DNA of 64,000 bases from Alphaproteobacteria bacterium (GCA_018818925.1 JAHJQZ010000090.1:1-64000); one strand, 5' to 3'; positions 9,356 to 20,468 are shown, numbered from the stretch's first letter. Numbers and translations are program-made. The notes: generated by a model not told the origin, from the letters alone.

Positions 9356-11467
9356 CTAGTCCTTGCGCCTGATGCGCCATGGCCGGTCGGGATCCAGGAT
9401 CGAGGGCTCGACGGCGAAGCTGCCGCTGGTGGGTTGCCAATAGGCCGCCGTCACGCCGCCGCGTGCCAGGTCGTCGCGGTCGATAACCGTCGTCGCCTGC
9501 CGGCACAGCATCGGCGCGGCGAGGCGCGTCACCACGAGCCCGGCCAGATCGCAGTCCTCGAAAAAGCCGGCCATGTCCTTGACGAGCGCCACCACGCCGC
9601 CGCCCGGCAGCGTGGCGATGCAGCCGATGCCGTCGCAGGCAATTGCGTCGCCGCCCTCGCCCACCTCGAGCCCGTAGGTTTCCGACCAGACATCGGTGAC
9701 AAAGCTGCCGGCGCGGCCGCTCATCAGCGCCAGTCCTGTGCCGTCGCGCACCCCCACCGCCTGCGTCGTGTCGGCGATCAGCACATCGGGCACAGGCGCC
9801 TGTCCGAAGGCCAAGATCAGCACTGTCGCCAAGGCCGGGCCGACAAGACGCAGCCTGCCGACAAAGAACACGAACCACGCCGCCGCGCCGAGCGCATGGA
9901 GCAGCACCCATGGCGACAGCAGCGGCCTGACCTCGATGCCGGCGCTGGCGCGGGCGATCACCGATGCCGCATCGAGGATTTGTGTGATGCCGAAGCCGCC
10001 CAGCATGAGCAGCGGCGCTTCGAGCCCGAGCGACATCGCGACGACGCCGAGCGCCAGGCTCGGCAGCACCAGGAACCCGAGGACCGGCAGCGCCACGAGA
10101 TTGCCGGCGAGCCCGAGCGGTGCCGTCTGCTGAAAATGATAGGCGGCAAAGACCGCCGTCGCCAGCCCCGCGACCAGGCTCGTCACCGCGATCCCGACGA
10201 AAAAGCGCCACACGCGACCGCCCCAGCCGCCGGGGTCGCGCTCGCCCCTTCTGACATGCTCATAGGTGCCGATCAGCGCCGCGACGGCGGCGAAACTGAG
10301 CTGGAATCCGGGCCGGAACAGGCCGGTCGGCTCGGCGGCGAGCACGAACAGCGCCGCGAAGGCGACGTTGCGCATGGTCAGCGCCCGCCGTCCGAACAGC
10401 ATGGCTCCGAAAACCAGGATCAGCATGACGCTGGCCCGCGTCGCCGAAACGCTGGCGCCCGACAGGGCGAGATAGACGAGCACGACGACCATGCCCGCCG
10501 CCGCCGCCAGTTTCTTGATGGCGACGCGCTGCGCCAGCCGGTGCGAGGCGCCCAGCCCGAAACGCAGGGCGGCGAAGGCAACACCGGCGACCAGCGTCAG
10601 GTGCAGGCCGGATATGGCCAGAACGTGGGCGATGCCGGCCGTTGCCATATCGTTGCGCGTCGCTTCGGGAATGCGGCTCTGGTCGCCGATGACCAGCGCC
10701 CGCGCCACCGCGGCCTGCCTTCCGTCCAGCACCGCGTCGATGCGCGCGCCGATGCCTTGTCGTGCCGCGGCGATCAGGCCCGCGAGCCCGGTTTCCGTCC
10801 GCCCGGTCACCGCGACCGCGCCCATCGCCGTGCCATAGGCGCCGATGCCGTCGAAAAAGCAGCGGAATTGCGCATCGTAGCCGCCGGGCAGTGCCGGTCC
10901 GGGCACTTCGTAAAAGCGCAGGCGCGCCGAAACGATGTCGCCCGGCATCAGCACAGCACCATCCCGCACGAACAGCCGCGCCCGGCGGATCGACACCTCG
11001 CGCCCGTCCTGCGAGACAATATCCGAAATGATCACTCTTTGCCCGGAACTGCTGGCGTCGAGCAGCGCCTCGACCCGTGCCGAGAAACCGCCATAGGCGC
11101 TGCCGGCCAGCATGGGCGTGAAGTTGAGCAGGCCATGCAGCGGCAGAAGCGCAAATCCGCAGCAAAGGCCAAGGCAGAGGAACGGCAGCAATTCGTTGCC
11201 GCCGCGCCACGCGATCCAGGCGAGCCAAGCCGCGGCGACGAGGACGAGGGCGGCGGTGATCCAAAAATCCGGCTCGGCCCCGGCGGCGCGATAGAGCAAC
11301 AGCCCCGACATGACGGCAAAGGGAAACAGCAGGAACCCGCGCCGTTGCTCCAGCGCCTGCCGCGCGGCATCGGCGAGAGCTGGCGCCCAGGCGCGCGGAT
11401 CCAGCCCGAGCGCCAGCGCCATGATGCCCCGGACCTTTCCGCCCTTTGCGTCCGCGCCTGCCCCCAC
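9356..11467 (-). CDS. comEC: ComEC/Rec2 family DNA-uptake channel protein
   Basis: ComEC proteins form the inner-membrane channel for single-stranded DNA in natural transformation. The product is about 703 aa. It has hydrophobic helices near the N terminus, a soluble DUF4131-like region (about residues 60-230), and the Competence core with [22 protein letters not shown]-type sequence and [17 protein letters not shown], followed by many membrane segments. The C-terminal about 200 residues lack an HxHxDH metallo-hydrolase motif, so the nuclease-like domain of Bacillus ComEC is degenerate here. The start is uncertain: 11467 or an internal Met at 11422. It runs divergently from gltX and converges with the lactonase gene. 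Whether the organism is competent cannot be inferred. Confidence 0.85.
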   Translation of the reverse strand: MGAGADAKGGKVRGIMALALGLDPRAWAPALADAARQALEQRRGFLLFPFAVMSGLLLYRAAGAEPDFWITAALVLVAAAWLAWIAWRGGNELLPFLCLGLCCGFALLPLHGLLNFTPMLAGSAYGGFSARVEALLDASSSGQRVIISDIVSQDGREVSIRRARLFVRDGAVLMPGDIVSARLRFYEVPGPALPGGYDAQFRCFFDGIGAYGTAMGAVAVTGRTETGLAGLIAAARQGIGARIDAVLDGRQAAVARALVIGDQSRIPEATRNDMATAGIAHVLAISGLHLTLVAGVAFAALRFGLGASHRLAQRVAIKKLAAAAGMVVVLVYLALSGASVSATRASVMLILVFGAMLFGRRALTMRNVAFAALFVLAAEPTGLFRPGFQLSFAAVAALIGTYEHVRRGERDPGGWGGRVWRFFVGIAVTSLVAGLATAVFAAYHFQQTAPLGLAGNLVALPVLGFLVLPSLALGVVAMSLGLEAPLLMLGGFGITQILDAASVIARASAGIEVRPLLSPWVLLHALGAAAWFVFFVGRLRLVGPALATVLILAFGQAPVPDVLIADTTQAVGVRDGTGLALMSGRAGSFVTDVWSETYGLEVGEGGDAIACDGIGCIATLPGGGVVALVKDMAGFFEDCDLAGLVVTRLAAPMLCRQATTVIDRDDLARGGVTAAYWQPTSGSFAVEPSILDPDRPWRIRRKD

Positions 11468-11547
11468 GACCTGCCGCCTTGCACTCGCCCGCGCCTATGC
11501 TACACAACGGGCCGTTAAAACTCCAAGTCCGGGACACCTTCCTCGCG

Positions 11548-12960
11548 ATGCGCAAACCCGTCATCACCCGCTTTGCCCCCTCGCCGACCGGCTACCTGCA
11601 TATCGGGGGTGCCCGCACGGCCCTGTTCAGCTGGGCCTATGCCCGCCATGCCGGCGGCAAGATGCTGCTCAGGATCGAGGACACCGACCGCGAACGCTCG
11701 ACCGAGGCGGCGACCGCCGCCCTGATCGACGGCCTCAGCTGGCTCGGCCTTGTCTGGGACGGCGAGCCGATCTCGCAATTCGCCCGCGCCGCCCGCCACG
11801 CCGAAATCGCCCATCAGCTCGTCGCGGCCGGACAGGCCTACAAATGCTATTGCACCCCGGAAGAGCTGACCGCCATGCGCGAGGCCGCCCGCGCCGAGGG
11901 CCGCGCCTGGCGCTATGACGGGCGCTGGCGCGACCGCGATCCTGGCGAGGCGCCCGCAGGCGTCGCCCCGGTCATCCGCATCAAGGCGCCGCTTTCCGGC
12001 GAGATCCGCGTCTTGGACCACGTCCAGGGCGAAGTCGTCTTCCAATCCGAGAACCTCGACGATTTCATCATTTTGAGGTCGGACGGCACGCCGACCTACA
12101 TGCTGGCCGTCGTCGTCGACGACCACGACATGGGCGTCACCCACATCATTCGCGGCGACGATCACCTGACCAATGCCGCCCGCCAGATCGTCATCTATAA
12201 CGGCCTCGGCTGGGACGTGCCGGAAATGGCCCATATCCCGCTCATTCACGGACCGGACGGTGCCAAGCTGTCCAAGCGCCATGGCGCCCTCGGCGTCGAC
12301 GCCTATCGCAAGCTCGGCTATCTGCCCGAGGCCATGGGCAATTACCTGGCCCGGCTCGGCTGGGCCCATGGCGACGACGAGGTCTTTTCCATGGACCAGC
12401 TCGTCGACTGGTTCTCGCTCGAGGCGATCAGCAAGGGCCCGGCCCGCTTCGATCTGGTCAAGCTCGGCAATCTCAACGGCATCTATATCCGCAATGCCGA
12501 TCCGGCCCGGCTCTACGACATCATGGTGGCGACCGCCGCCGAGACGGATCGCCAGGCCGACCTGGCCGGCCTGACCACGCACAAGCAAACCGTGCTCGCC
12601 GCCCTGCCCGAACTCATGCCCCGCGCCAAGACCATCCTCGAACTGATCGATCTGGCGCAATTCATTTATGCCACGCGGCCTCTGGAGATTGCCGAGGACG
12701 CCGCGAGGCACCTCAGCGCGGAAAATCGCGCTGCCATCGGCGAGGTCGCCGAGCGCCTCGCCGCCGCCGAGGACTGGTCCGCCGAGGCACTCGACGCCGT
12801 CGTCCGTGCCTTCGCCGAACAGAAGGATTTCAAGCTCGGCAGGATCGCTCAGCCGCTCAGGGCGGCGCTGACCGGGCGCACGGTTTCGCCGGGCGTGTTC
12901 GAGGTCATGGCCCTGCTCGGCCGCAGTGAATCCCTGGCCCGCCTCGCCGACCAGAAATGA
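11548..12960 (+). CDS. gltX: Glutamyl-tRNA synthetase
   Basis: GltX charges tRNA-Glu; in alphaproteobacteria one of two such enzymes often also charges tRNA-Gln, which GatCAB then corrects. The 470-aa product starts [21 protein letters not shown], with the class I HIGH-type signature at residues 18-21, and has the KMSKS equivalent KLSKR at about residue 240. The C-terminal anticodon-binding part is full length. A longer frame starting at 11446 overlaps the divergent comEC start and adds nothing conserved, so the ATG at 11548 is preferred. A GC-rich hairpin follows the stop directly. Confidence 0.95.
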   Translation: MRKPVITRFAPSPTGYLHIGGARTALFSWAYARHAGGKMLLRIEDTDRERSTEAATAALIDGLSWLGLVWDGEPISQFARAARHAEIAHQLVAAGQAYKCYCTPEELTAMREAARAEGRAWRYDGRWRDRDPGEAPAGVAPVIRIKAPLSGEIRVLDHVQGEVVFQSENLDDFIILRSDGTPTYMLAVVVDDHDMGVTHIIRGDDHLTNAARQIVIYNGLGWDVPEMAHIPLIHGPDGAKLSKRHGALGVDAYRKLGYLPEAMGNYLARLGWAHGDDEVFSMDQLVDWFSLEAISKGPARFDLVKLGNLNGIYIRNADPARLYDIMVATAAETDRQADLAGLTTHKQTVLAALPELMPRAKTILELIDLAQFIYATRPLEIAEDAARHLSAENRAAIGEVAERLAAAEDWSAEALDAVVRAFAEQKDFKLGRIAQPLRAALTGRTVSPGVFEVMALLGRSESLARLADQK

Positions 12961-12981
12961 GCCGGGCCGAACGGGCCCGGC
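12961..12981 (+). terminator. Hairpin after gltX
   Basis: GCCGGGCC, a five-base loop and GGCCCGGC form a perfect 8-bp stem starting at the first base after the gltX stop codon. No T-run follows, so it is terminator-like rather than a classical intrinsic terminator. Confidence 0.5.
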
Positions 12982-13124
12982 ACATGCATGCGCATGCCAA
13001 TGATGTTGCCAGCGCTGCGGTTTTTGGATACCTCAAAGTTAAGGATCCCTCTCGCCGCCGCGCGTTCCGTGCGGCCTGCTTTTGAAAGTACAATGCGCCC
13101 CGGCGCCTCAGGAGACCATGCTTC

Positions 13125-14414
13125 ATGTCTGAAAAGGTAGCCAAGCTGACCATAGGCGACGAGACCTACGAATTTCCCGTTCTCGACGGTTCGGTCGGCC
13201 CATCCGTCATCGATATCCGCAGCCTTTACGCCAAGACGGGATTGTTCACCTACGACCCGGGCTATACCTCGACGGCCGCCTGCGACTCGACCATCACCTA
13301 TATCGATGGCGACAAGGGCGAACTGCTCTACCGCGGCTATCCGATCGACCAGCTCGCCGAACACAGCCATTATCTCGAAGTGTGCTATCTGCTGCTCTAT
13401 GGCGAACTGCCGGCGCCCAAGGAACTCGACCTGTTCGAGAACCGGGTGACGCGCCACACCATGGTGCACGAGCAGGTGCACAATTTCTTCCGCGGCTTCC
13501 GGCGCGACGCCCACCCCATGGCGGTCATGACCGGCGTGGTCGGCGCCCTCGCCGCCTTTTATCACGACTCGATCGACATCACCGATCCGGTCCAGCGCGA
13601 GACGGCCTCGGTGCGCCTTGTGGCGAAAATGCCGACCATTGCCGCCATGGCCTACAAGTACTCGATCGGCCAGCCCTTCGTTTACCCGCGCAACGAACTG
13701 ACCTACGCCGCCAACTTCCTTTACATGTGCTTTTCGGTGCCGGCCGAGCCCTACACCGTCGACCCGATCCTGGCGCGCGCCATGGACCGCATCTTCACCC
13801 TGCACGCCGATCACGAGCAGAACGCCTCGACCTCGACGGTCCGGCTTGCCGGCTCGTCCGACGCCAACCCGTTCGCCTGCATCGCCGCCGGCGTTGCCTG
13901 CCTCTGGGGTCCGGCGCATGGCGGCGCCAATGAAGCGGCGCTCAGCATGCTGCGCCAGATCGGCACGGTCGATCGCATCCCCGAGTTCGTCGCCCGCGCC
14001 AAGGACAAGAACGACCCGTTCCGCCTAATGGGCTTCGGCCACCGCGTCTACAAGAATTACGACCCGCGCGCCAAGGTGATGCAGGAAACCGCCCGCGAAG
14101 TGCTCGGCCTGCTCGGCGTCGAGAACAACCCGACGCTGCAGGTCGCCCAGGAACTCGAACGGATCGCCCTGAGCGATCCCTATTTCGTCGAGCGCAAGCT
14201 CTACCCGAATGTCGATTTCTATTCGGGCATCATTCTTGATGCCATGGGCTTCCCGACCTCGATGTTCACGGCCATCTTCGCGTTGTCGCGCACCGTCGGC
14301 TGGATTGCCCAGTGGAAGGAAATGATCGCCGACCCGCAGAAAAAGATCGGCCGCCCGCGCCAGCTCTATGCCGGCGCCATCGCCCGCGATTATCAGGACA
14401 TGGGCAGCCGCTAG
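13125..14414 (+). CDS. gltA: Citrate synthase (type II)
   Basis: Citrate synthase condenses acetyl-CoA with oxaloacetate at the entry to the TCA cycle. The 429-aa protein shows the catalytic residues of the family: [27 protein letters not shown] with the active-site histidine, and [15 protein letters not shown]; the catalytic aspartate lies in the later VDFYSGI stretch. The ATG at 13125 follows an AGGAGA ribosome site. The N-terminal beta domain (residues 1-70) is typical of the hexameric NADH-sensitive type II enzymes. It has its own 164-bp upstream region and converges on lpxB. Confidence 0.96.
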   Translation: MSEKVAKLTIGDETYEFPVLDGSVGPSVIDIRSLYAKTGLFTYDPGYTSTAACDSTITYIDGDKGELLYRGYPIDQLAEHSHYLEVCYLLLYGELPAPKELDLFENRVTRHTMVHEQVHNFFRGFRRDAHPMAVMTGVVGALAAFYHDSIDITDPVQRETASVRLVAKMPTIAAMAYKYSIGQPFVYPRNELTYAANFLYMCFSVPAEPYTVDPILARAMDRIFTLHADHEQNASTSTVRLAGSSDANPFACIAAGVACLWGPAHGGANEAALSMLRQIGTVDRIPEFVARAKDKNDPFRLMGFGHRVYKNYDPRAKVMQETAREVLGLLGVENNPTLQVAQELERIALSDPYFVERKLYPNVDFYSGIILDAMGFPTSMFTAIFALSRTVGWIAQWKEMIADPQKKIGRPRQLYAGAIARDYQDMGSR

Positions 14415-14439
14415 CACGGTTCCTCGCGTTCACACGCAG

Positions 14440-15603
14440 TCAGGCCGGCTCCTGGGGGCCGGCCATTTCTATCCGGCGCCCGGTCCGTGCCAGGATGCGA
14501 CCGGCAGCGCTTTGGCGACCGGTTCCCGGCAGGCCGTTGACGATCTGGTCGCGCACGCGGGCGAAACCGTCGCGCTGGGCCTGGCACGCAGCCGCATCCC
14601 CGATCAGCCGGGTCACTGCCTCCGCCACCCGCGCGGCATGGCCCTCGCCCGGTGCGATCTCGGGCACAAGGGGCGTCGACAGGACGATGTTGGGCAGGGC
14701 CACCAGCGGCCTGCCCCAGCGCCTGTAGGCGCGCATCTGCAGCCAGTCGGGAACGTAGGTGCCAACCATCGGCACGTCCATCATCGCCAGTTCCAGCGTG
14801 ATCGTGCCGACCCCGGCCAGCGCCGCGATCGCGTGCGCGAATGCCGCGCGGCGCGCCTCTGACGCGGTGACAATATCGACCGGCGCCGCCCAACCCGTCG
14901 TTTGCGCCGCAAGCCGCGCTCCAAGATGCGGCAGCGTCGGCATGACGAAGCCGGTGATGGCCGGGTGGCCGGCGAGCCGGGCGACGGCATCGCGGAAAAC
15001 CGGGAGGTGGCGGCGCAGTTCGCCCCCCCGGCTGCCCGGCAGAAGTGCCACAAGGCCCGTGTCCTTGCGGGCGCCGCCGGCGCCGATCAGCCGTTCGGCC
15101 GGGTGGCCGACATAGGTGGTCGGCGGTCCACCGAGTTCGGCCATGACCCCCGGTTCGAACGGCAGCACCGCCAGCACCTCGTCGAACAGCGGCGCGATGC
15201 TTCTGGCGCGCTCCGGCTTCCAGGCCCAGACCGACGGGGCGACGAAAAGGAAAACGGCGCCGCGATAGCCCGACCGCCTGAGACGGGCCGCCGCCATCTG
15301 CGAAAACACCTGATTGTCGATGAAAACGACCGCATCGGGCTGGAAAGCGAGCGCGGCGCGCACCACCTGCCCCAGCCGCCACAGCAGCCGCGGCAGCGCC
15401 GCGAACACGTCCATGAAGCCCATGACCGACAGATCCGCCATGTCGAACAGCGGTTCGAGGCCCTCGGCGAGCATATCCGCGCCGCCGACCCCGCGCGCCG
15501 CCACCGATACCGATCGCTTCAGCTCAGCCAAAAGCGCGCCGCCGAGCCGGTCGCCCGATGGCTCGCCCGCAATGAGGAAAACCCTGAGATCCGGTTCGAT
15601 CAT
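14440..15603 (-). CDS. lpxB: Lipid-A-disaccharide synthase
   Basis: LpxB joins UDP-2,3-diacylglucosamine and 2,3-diacylglucosamine 1-phosphate to make the lipid A disaccharide at the inner-membrane surface. The 387-aa glycosyltransferase (GT19) begins with FLIAGEPSGDRLGG, a family signature. It also has VFIDNQVFSQ, FVAPSVWAWKP and LPGSRGGELRRHLPVF, and the donor-site region ALAGVGTITLELAMMDVPMV. It is the last gene of the bamA-lpxD-fabZ-lpxA-lpxB string. Only 30 bp separate it from lpxA, so the lpxI gene normally found between them in this order is absent. Confidence 0.94.
   Translation of the reverse strand: MIEPDLRVFLIAGEPSGDRLGGALLAELKRSVSVAARGVGGADMLAEGLEPLFDMADLSVMGFMDVFAALPRLLWRLGQVVRAALAFQPDAVVFIDNQVFSQMAAARLRRSGYRGAVFLFVAPSVWAWKPERARSIAPLFDEVLAVLPFEPGVMAELGGPPTTYVGHPAERLIGAGGARKDTGLVALLPGSRGGELRRHLPVFRDAVARLAGHPAITGFVMPTLPHLGARLAAQTTGWAAPVDIVTASEARRAAFAHAIAALAGVGTITLELAMMDVPMVGTYVPDWLQMRAYRRWGRPLVALPNIVLSTPLVPEIAPGEGHAARVAEAVTRLIGDAAACQAQRDGFARVRDQIVNGLPGTGRQSAAGRILARTGRRIEMAGPQEPA
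14443..14464. terminator. Shared hairpin between gltA and lpxB ends
   Basis: GGCCGGC and GCCGGCC form a 7-bp stem around an 8-base loop, just past the gltA stop and overlapping the last codons of lpxB. It could end transcription from both convergent genes. No strong T-run is present on either side. Confidence 0.4.
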
Positions 15604-15633
15604 GGCCCTGTCGTCTCCGCGGGCCGGCCGCGA

Positions 15634-16461
15634 CTACTCGCTGGGCTCGCCATTGCGCGGCATGCAGAGCGGCCGATCGGCGCGGTTACTGAGGAAATTG
15701 ACGACGTCCTGCACCAGCACGTCGTCGCTGAACAGGGCCGATGCGTCCTCGACGCGCTCGCGCAGCGTGCCTTCGCTGGAAAAAATCATGCGATAGGCGG
15801 CGCGCAGGCTGTGAATGGCCTCGCGGTCGAACTTGCGCCGCTTCAGCCCGACGAGATTGAGCCCGGCCAGCTTGGCGCGATTGCCCACGGCCATGCCATA
15901 GGGGATGACGTCGGCATCGACCATCGACTGCGCGCCGATGAAGGCATGGGCGCCGATGCGCACGAACTGGTGCAATACGGCGCTGCCGCCGAGAATGACG
16001 AAATCGTCGACCTGGCAATGGCCGGCGACGCCGCCGTAATTGGCAATGATGACATTGTTGCCGAGCTGGCAGTCATGCGCGACATGGCTCGATGCCATCA
16101 ACAGGCAATTGTCGCCGATGACGGTTTTCATGCCGCCGCCGCGCGTGCCCGGATTGATGGTGGCGTTCTCACGGATGGTGCAGTTCTTGCCGATGGTCAG
16201 GGTGGACGGTTCGCCGGCGAACTTGAGATCCTGCGGGCGGTGTCCGACCGAGGCGAACGGGTAGATCGTCGTGCCAGCCCCGATACTTGTCCGGCCCTCG
16301 ACCACGACATGGGAGATGAGCGTCACCCCTTCGGCAAGCTCGACATGCTCGCCGACCAGGCAATAGGGACCGACGGTCGCGCCGTCGCCAATCTTTGCGC
16401 CGTCCGCGACGATAGCGCTGGGATGAACCAAGAATTGGGACAAGACGGATTCACTCTTCAC
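15634..16461 (-). CDS. lpxA: UDP-N-acetylglucosamine acyltransferase
   Basis: LpxA transfers a 3-hydroxyacyl chain from ACP to UDP-GlcNAc, the first step of lipid A synthesis. The 275-aa left-handed beta-helix shows repeated hexapeptides from [21 protein letters not shown] onward. The catalytic-histidine stretch is in [17 protein letters not shown], and [10 protein letters not shown] opens the C-terminal helical domain. The start is a GTG at 16461 ([10 protein letters not shown]), overlapping the end of fabZ by 11 bp, because the hexapeptide region begins too soon after it for a downstream start. It is coupled to fabZ upstream and lpxB downstream. Confidence 0.93.
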   Translation of the reverse strand: MKSESVLSQFLVHPSAIVADGAKIGDGATVGPYCLVGEHVELAEGVTLISHVVVEGRTSIGAGTTIYPFASVGHRPQDLKFAGEPSTLTIGKNCTIRENATINPGTRGGGMKTVIGDNCLLMASSHVAHDCQLGNNVIIANYGGVAGHCQVDDFVILGGSAVLHQFVRIGAHAFIGAQSMVDADVIPYGMAVGNRAKLAGLNLVGLKRRKFDREAIHSLRAAYRMIFSSEGTLRERVEDASALFSDDVLVQDVVNFLSNRADRPLCMPRNGEPSE

Positions 16462-16933
16462 TGATCATGGCGCCGATCTCCGCCTCGGCCACGACGATGC
16501 CGTCGACGATCGCCTTGGCTTCGTAGCGGCCGATATTGCGGCGCAGCTGCAACTTGCGGATATGGTACTCGAGCACGTCGCCCGGCCCGGCGGGACGGCG
16601 GAATTTGGCCTTGTCGACCGTCAGCATATAGACAAGGAACCGGCCGCTCTTGCTCTTGTTGTGCGCGATCACGATGGCGCCGGCGGTCTGTGCCATGCCC
16701 TCGATGATCAACACGCCGGGAAAGACCGGTTTGCCCGGGAAATGCCCCTGAAACATCGGCTCGTTGTAGCTGATATTCTTGATGCCCACGGCAGACTCGT
16801 CGCCGTTGATCTTGACGATCTTGTCCACCATCAGGAACGGATAGCGGTGGGGCAGACACTCAAGAATATCGTCGATCGACAGTTCGGTGGTCTCGGCGGG
16901 CGGGTCGTTCGCGGCGTCAAGGTCCAGACTCAA
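16451..16933 (-). CDS. fabZ: 3-hydroxyacyl-[ACP] dehydratase FabZ
   Basis: FabZ dehydrates 3-hydroxyacyl-ACP in fatty-acid elongation and competes with LpxA and LpxD for the same substrates, which explains its place in the lipid A cluster. The 160-aa hot-dog protein has the family pattern [13 protein letters not shown], the catalytic histidine in [21 protein letters not shown] (the acidic residue lies in IIEGMAQ) and [13 protein letters not shown]. It starts at 16933, overlapping the lpxD stop by four bases (ATGA), and overlaps lpxA at its own end. Confidence 0.95.
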   Translation of the reverse strand: MSLDLDAANDPPAETTELSIDDILECLPHRYPFLMVDKIVKINGDESAVGIKNISYNEPMFQGHFPGKPVFPGVLIIEGMAQTAGAIVIAHNKSKSGRFLVYMLTVDKAKFRRPAGPGDVLEYHIRKLQLRRNIGRYEAKAIVDGIVVAEAEIGAMISEE

Positions 16934-17952
16934 GTTTTATCCCCTTTTGCAAGACGGCGGAGGGCCGCGATTTCACGCGTCCAGTCCTTTATATCCCGGG
17001 CCGGCGCACCGGCAAGCTTGGATCGCGCCGGCCAGTCCTTCGAAACGGCGGCGCGGGCGTAAAGCACGCTGCCCTCTCCGACGCGGAGATGACCGGAACT
17101 CCCCGCGTTTCCGCCCATCAGGACGCTGTCGCCCAGTTCGGTCGAACCGGCGATGCCGCTCATGGCGGCAATCAGGCAGTTGCGTCCGATTTTGCAGTTG
17201 TGACCGATCTGCACCAGGTTGTCGATCTTGGTGCCCTCGCCGATCACCGTGTCGCCCAGGGCGCCGCGGTCGATCGTGGTGTTGGCGCCGATCTCGACGC
17301 GGTCCTGGATGAGCACGCGCCCGAGCTGCGGAATCTTGGTGTTGGTCACCCCGTGATCGAGCCACCCGAAGCCGTCGCAGCCGATTCTGGCACCGGCAAA
17401 GATCACCACGCCGTCGCCAAGATGGGCGCATTGGACGCTCGAACTGGCACCGACGATGCAATTGCGCCCGATGGTGACGCCCCGTCCGACGACGGCGCCG
17501 GGGCCGATGACCGTGCCGGCACCGATCTCGACGTCCGGGCCGAACACGGCACCAGCCCCGATGACGACATCGTCCTCCAGGCGCGGCGCACGGGCGTACC
17601 TGGTGACGTCGAGCGCCAACGCCCGGTCGACCTCGGGAAAAAGCGCTTCGAGCATGCGCACGAAGACCATATGCGGGTTGTCGGTTTCGAGGCGGGCGCT
17701 GCCGGCTGGCAGCTCGAGTTCGAGCCCCTTGCCGGTGACATAGACGCTGGCTTGGCCGCCGGCGACCTCGCCGGCATATTTGCGGCTGGCAACAAGGGCG
17801 ATGTCGCCATGCCGGGCGGTGGCCGGTTCGCTCGCCCCAAGAATCACGATCGCCGACCTGTCGTCCCCGTCAACAAGGGCGATGCCCGCCGCGCGGCACA
17901 GGGCGCCGAACGCCATCGGTCCGGCACAAGGAAAAAAGCGCGTGTCGACCAT
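16930..17952 (-). CDS. lpxD: UDP-3-O-acylglucosamine N-acyltransferase
   Basis: LpxD adds the second 3-hydroxyacyl chain to UDP-3-O-acylglucosamine in lipid A synthesis. The 340-aa product has an N-terminal uridine-binding domain (to about residue 110) and then a hexapeptide beta-helix, for example [20 protein letters not shown]. The catalytic-histidine region is [20 protein letters not shown], and a short C-terminal helix follows. It overlaps fabZ by four bases. A 208-bp gap with a strong hairpin separates it from bamA upstream, so it may have its own promoter or be attenuated relative to bamA. Confidence 0.95.
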   Translation of the reverse strand: MVDTRFFPCAGPMAFGALCRAAGIALVDGDDRSAIVILGASEPATARHGDIALVASRKYAGEVAGGQASVYVTGKGLELELPAGSARLETDNPHMVFVRMLEALFPEVDRALALDVTRYARAPRLEDDVVIGAGAVFGPDVEIGAGTVIGPGAVVGRGVTIGRNCIVGASSSVQCAHLGDGVVIFAGARIGCDGFGWLDHGVTNTKIPQLGRVLIQDRVEIGANTTIDRGALGDTVIGEGTKIDNLVQIGHNCKIGRNCLIAAMSGIAGSTELGDSVLMGGNAGSSGHLRVGEGSVLYARAAVSKDWPARSKLAGAPARDIKDWTREIAALRRLAKGDKT

Positions 17953-18108
17953 GATGCTCCCAAGCCCGCTGCGTCGGGCATATCGACGCCGATCAAATCT
18001 TCACGGCGCCCGTAGACGAAAGGCCCGCTACCTTATCGGCAGGTTTGGCGCGCCGGCAACCGGACAGACGCGCCTCGTCAACACTCCGATGCGCCGGCCC
18101 ACAACGCA

Positions 18109-18132
18109 ATCGGCGGCCCTTTGGCCGCCGAT
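18109..18132 (-). terminator. 10-bp stem hairpin between bamA and lpxD
   Basis: ATCGGCGGCC and GGCCGCCGAT form a perfect 10-bp stem with a 4-base loop, 30 bp after the bamA stop in the direction of transcription. No T-run follows. It may partly end transcription or protect the bamA message 3' end. Confidence 0.5.
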
Positions 18133-18161
18133 CGAAATCGCCTGCTTTCGCCAGGTATCGG

Positions 18162-20468
18162 CTAGAACACCGACTGCAGCGACAGGCCGAACCACTGGGT
18201 GCGGTCGCCCGGATCGCTCTGCAGGACATAGGCGAAATCGCCGCGCAGCGGGCCGAAGGGCGAATCCCAGATGAGGGAGGCACCGATCGAGGACCTGAGC
18301 TGTTGCGCCATGCCGGTGACCGCGGCCGGTCCGGCCGCCGACGGGCCGCCGACATAGCCGGCATCCGCCCAGAGCGCCGAGCTGAGGCCATAGGTTTCCG
18401 GCACGCCCGGCAGCGGGAATACGACCTCCCCGGACAGGCCGGCATACCAGGTCGCGCCGAGCGCCTCGCCGCTGGCCAGACGTCCGCCCATACCGGCATA
18501 TTCGAAGCCGCGCACCAAGCCGGCGCCGAGGCGGTAGGTCTCGGTCGGATGAACGCCGGCACCGCTCAGGTTGGCAAGGATGCCCGCCTGGCCCTTGATG
18601 CTGGCGATGATACGGGAATCCTCGAAGAGCGGCATGTAGTAGCGGAATTTGGCGTCTGTGCTGATATGATTGCTGTCAAGACCGACATAGCTCTGCGCCA
18701 GGTTCACGGCCAGACCGGTGGTCGGCTGCTTTGCGCTATCGAGCGTCGAATAGGCGATTCTGTAGCCGACAGTCGCCGTCGTGCGCGTCAGGCCGTCGGT
18801 CACCAGGCCCGAACTGGCATCGGCATCGGCAAAGACCTTGTACTCGCCGCCGGCAAACACGGTCATCGACAGTTCGCTGGTGAGCGGCGCGGTAAATCGG
18901 ATGCTGCCGCTCGTGCTGTCGATACCGTAGAAATTGGCGTCGGTCTCGTCCGTGATCGACTTGGCCACATCGAAACCCGTCGCGATCTTCAACCCGGCAA
19001 ACCGCGGCTCGGTGAACGCCAGGCTGAAGGTGCGGCCGGACTGGGTGGCGCCCAGAGCCACCTTGAGATACTGGCCGCGGCCAAGGAAATTGGACTCGGT
19101 CAGCGACACCTCGCCGAGCAGACCGTCGGTCGAGGAGAAACCTGCGGTGAAGCCGTAGTCGCCGGTCGACTGCTCGACCACGGAGATGTCGATCACCACC
19201 TTGTCGGAAGCGCTGCCGGGACCGGCCTTGACTTCCACGGATTCGAAATATCCGAGCTTTTCGATATTGGACTTGCCGCGCGTCACCAGGTTGCGGTTGA
19301 AGGGGTCGCCTTCGGCGAAGTCGAGTTCGCGCCGGATGACGAAGTCGCGCGTCTTGTCGTTGCCGATGATGTTGATGCGTTCGACATAGACGCGGGCGCC
19401 CTCGTCGATCAGATAGGTGACGTTGAACGTCTTGTTGGCAATGTCGCGATCGATGCGCGGCCGCACGTCGGCGAACGAGAAGCCCTGCTCGGTCGCTGCG
19501 ATGGCCAGATCCTCGGTCGAGTTCTTGAGCTTGTCCTGCGAATAGACCGCGCCGCGCTCAGTGCGTACCTTGCCCCTCAGGGCGTCGGCATTGAGGCCGC
19601 CGATGCTGGTTTCGATGCCGATCTCGCCGAACTTGTAGCGCTCGCCCTCGGAGATCGAGAAGCTGAGGAAATAGGCCTTTCGCGACGCGTCGTATTCGCC
19701 GATGGCCGACTGCACCTGTGCGTCCGGGTAGCCGTGATTGACATACCACAGCCGGATCAGCTCGCGGTCGACCGCCAGCTTGTCCTCGTCATAGACGTCG
19801 TCCTTAAACAGCCAGCTCAGGAAGTGCGTTTCCTTGGAGTTGAGCACGCTCTTGAGCGTTCCGCCGTCAAAGGTCGAATTGCCGGTGAACGAGATGGCGG
19901 CGATGCCGACGCGGTCGCCCTCATTGATGGAGAAAATCACCCTCAGGCGGCCGTTGTCGCCGGTTTCGGAACGCGCCGTGACGGTCACGCCCTTGTAGCC
20001 GGCGCGGTCATAGGCGAGCCGGATCGTCTCCGTGTCGGACTGCATGCGGGCGTCGGTATAGGTGCCGCGGGAACTCAGCGAGACCATGTCGGAGAGGTTG
20101 GCGTCCGAAAAGCGCGAATTTCCCTCGAACAAAACGGTGCTGACCACGGCGTTTTCGGCGACGCTGACGGTCAGGGTGTAGCCGGACATGGCGAGGCGCG
20201 CGGTCGAGAACAGGCCGGTCTCGAGCAGTGCGCCGGTCGAGGCGGAGAGCTTTGCCTGGGTCGCGGTGTCGCCAACGCGAACGGTCAGGTAGGAGATCAC
20301 GGTCGCCGCATCGACGCGTTCGTTTCCGGTGACGTTGATGCGGTTGATGGTCTGCGCGTGCGCCGCCTCTATGCCGAAAACCGCCCCTGCCGGTCCAGCA
20401 AGGGGCGAAAGCATGAGAATGCCGAGAGCGAGCAGGATGCTGTAGCGCAGCTTCTTGAGATCGACCAT
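18162..20468 (-). CDS. bamA: Outer membrane protein assembly factor BamA
   Basis: BamA is the core of the machine that folds beta-barrels into the outer membrane. The 768-aa precursor starts at 20468 (MVDLKKLRYSILLALGILML), with a signal peptide ending near AAHA-QTI at about residue 38. Five POTRA domains span roughly residues 40-420: INRINVTGNERVDAATV starts the first, and VERINIIGNDKTRDFVIRREL lies in the last. The C-terminal barrel ends in phenylalanine (SLQSVF), as outer-membrane proteins do. The open frame runs upstream into rseP out of frame, which is not coding. It lies in the usual place after rseP, with a 188-bp spacer that may hold its own promoter. Confidence 0.95.
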   Translation of the reverse strand: MVDLKKLRYSILLALGILMLSPLAGPAGAVFGIEAAHAQTINRINVTGNERVDAATVISYLTVRVGDTATQAKLSASTGALLETGLFSTARLAMSGYTLTVSVAENAVVSTVLFEGNSRFSDANLSDMVSLSSRGTYTDARMQSDTETIRLAYDRAGYKGVTVTARSETGDNGRLRVIFSINEGDRVGIAAISFTGNSTFDGGTLKSVLNSKETHFLSWLFKDDVYDEDKLAVDRELIRLWYVNHGYPDAQVQSAIGEYDASRKAYFLSFSISEGERYKFGEIGIETSIGGLNADALRGKVRTERGAVYSQDKLKNSTEDLAIAATEQGFSFADVRPRIDRDIANKTFNVTYLIDEGARVYVERINIIGNDKTRDFVIRRELDFAEGDPFNRNLVTRGKSNIEKLGYFESVEVKAGPGSASDKVVIDISVVEQSTGDYGFTAGFSSTDGLLGEVSLTESNFLGRGQYLKVALGATQSGRTFSLAFTEPRFAGLKIATGFDVAKSITDETDANFYGIDSTSGSIRFTAPLTSELSMTVFAGGEYKVFADADASSGLVTDGLTRTTATVGYRIAYSTLDSAKQPTTGLAVNLAQSYVGLDSNHISTDAKFRYYMPLFEDSRIIASIKGQAGILANLSGAGVHPTETYRLGAGLVRGFEYAGMGGRLASGEALGATWYAGLSGEVVFPLPGVPETYGLSSALWADAGYVGGPSAAGPAAVTGMAQQLRSSIGASLIWDSPFGPLRGDFAYVLQSDPGDRTQWFGLSLQSVF

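Noticed and set aside
9350-11518. 722-codon open frame on the plus strand opposite comEC
   Set aside because: It is rich in Arg, Gln, Asp and His with no recognisable domain, and lies antisense to a clear membrane protein. High GC content makes such long shadow frames common.
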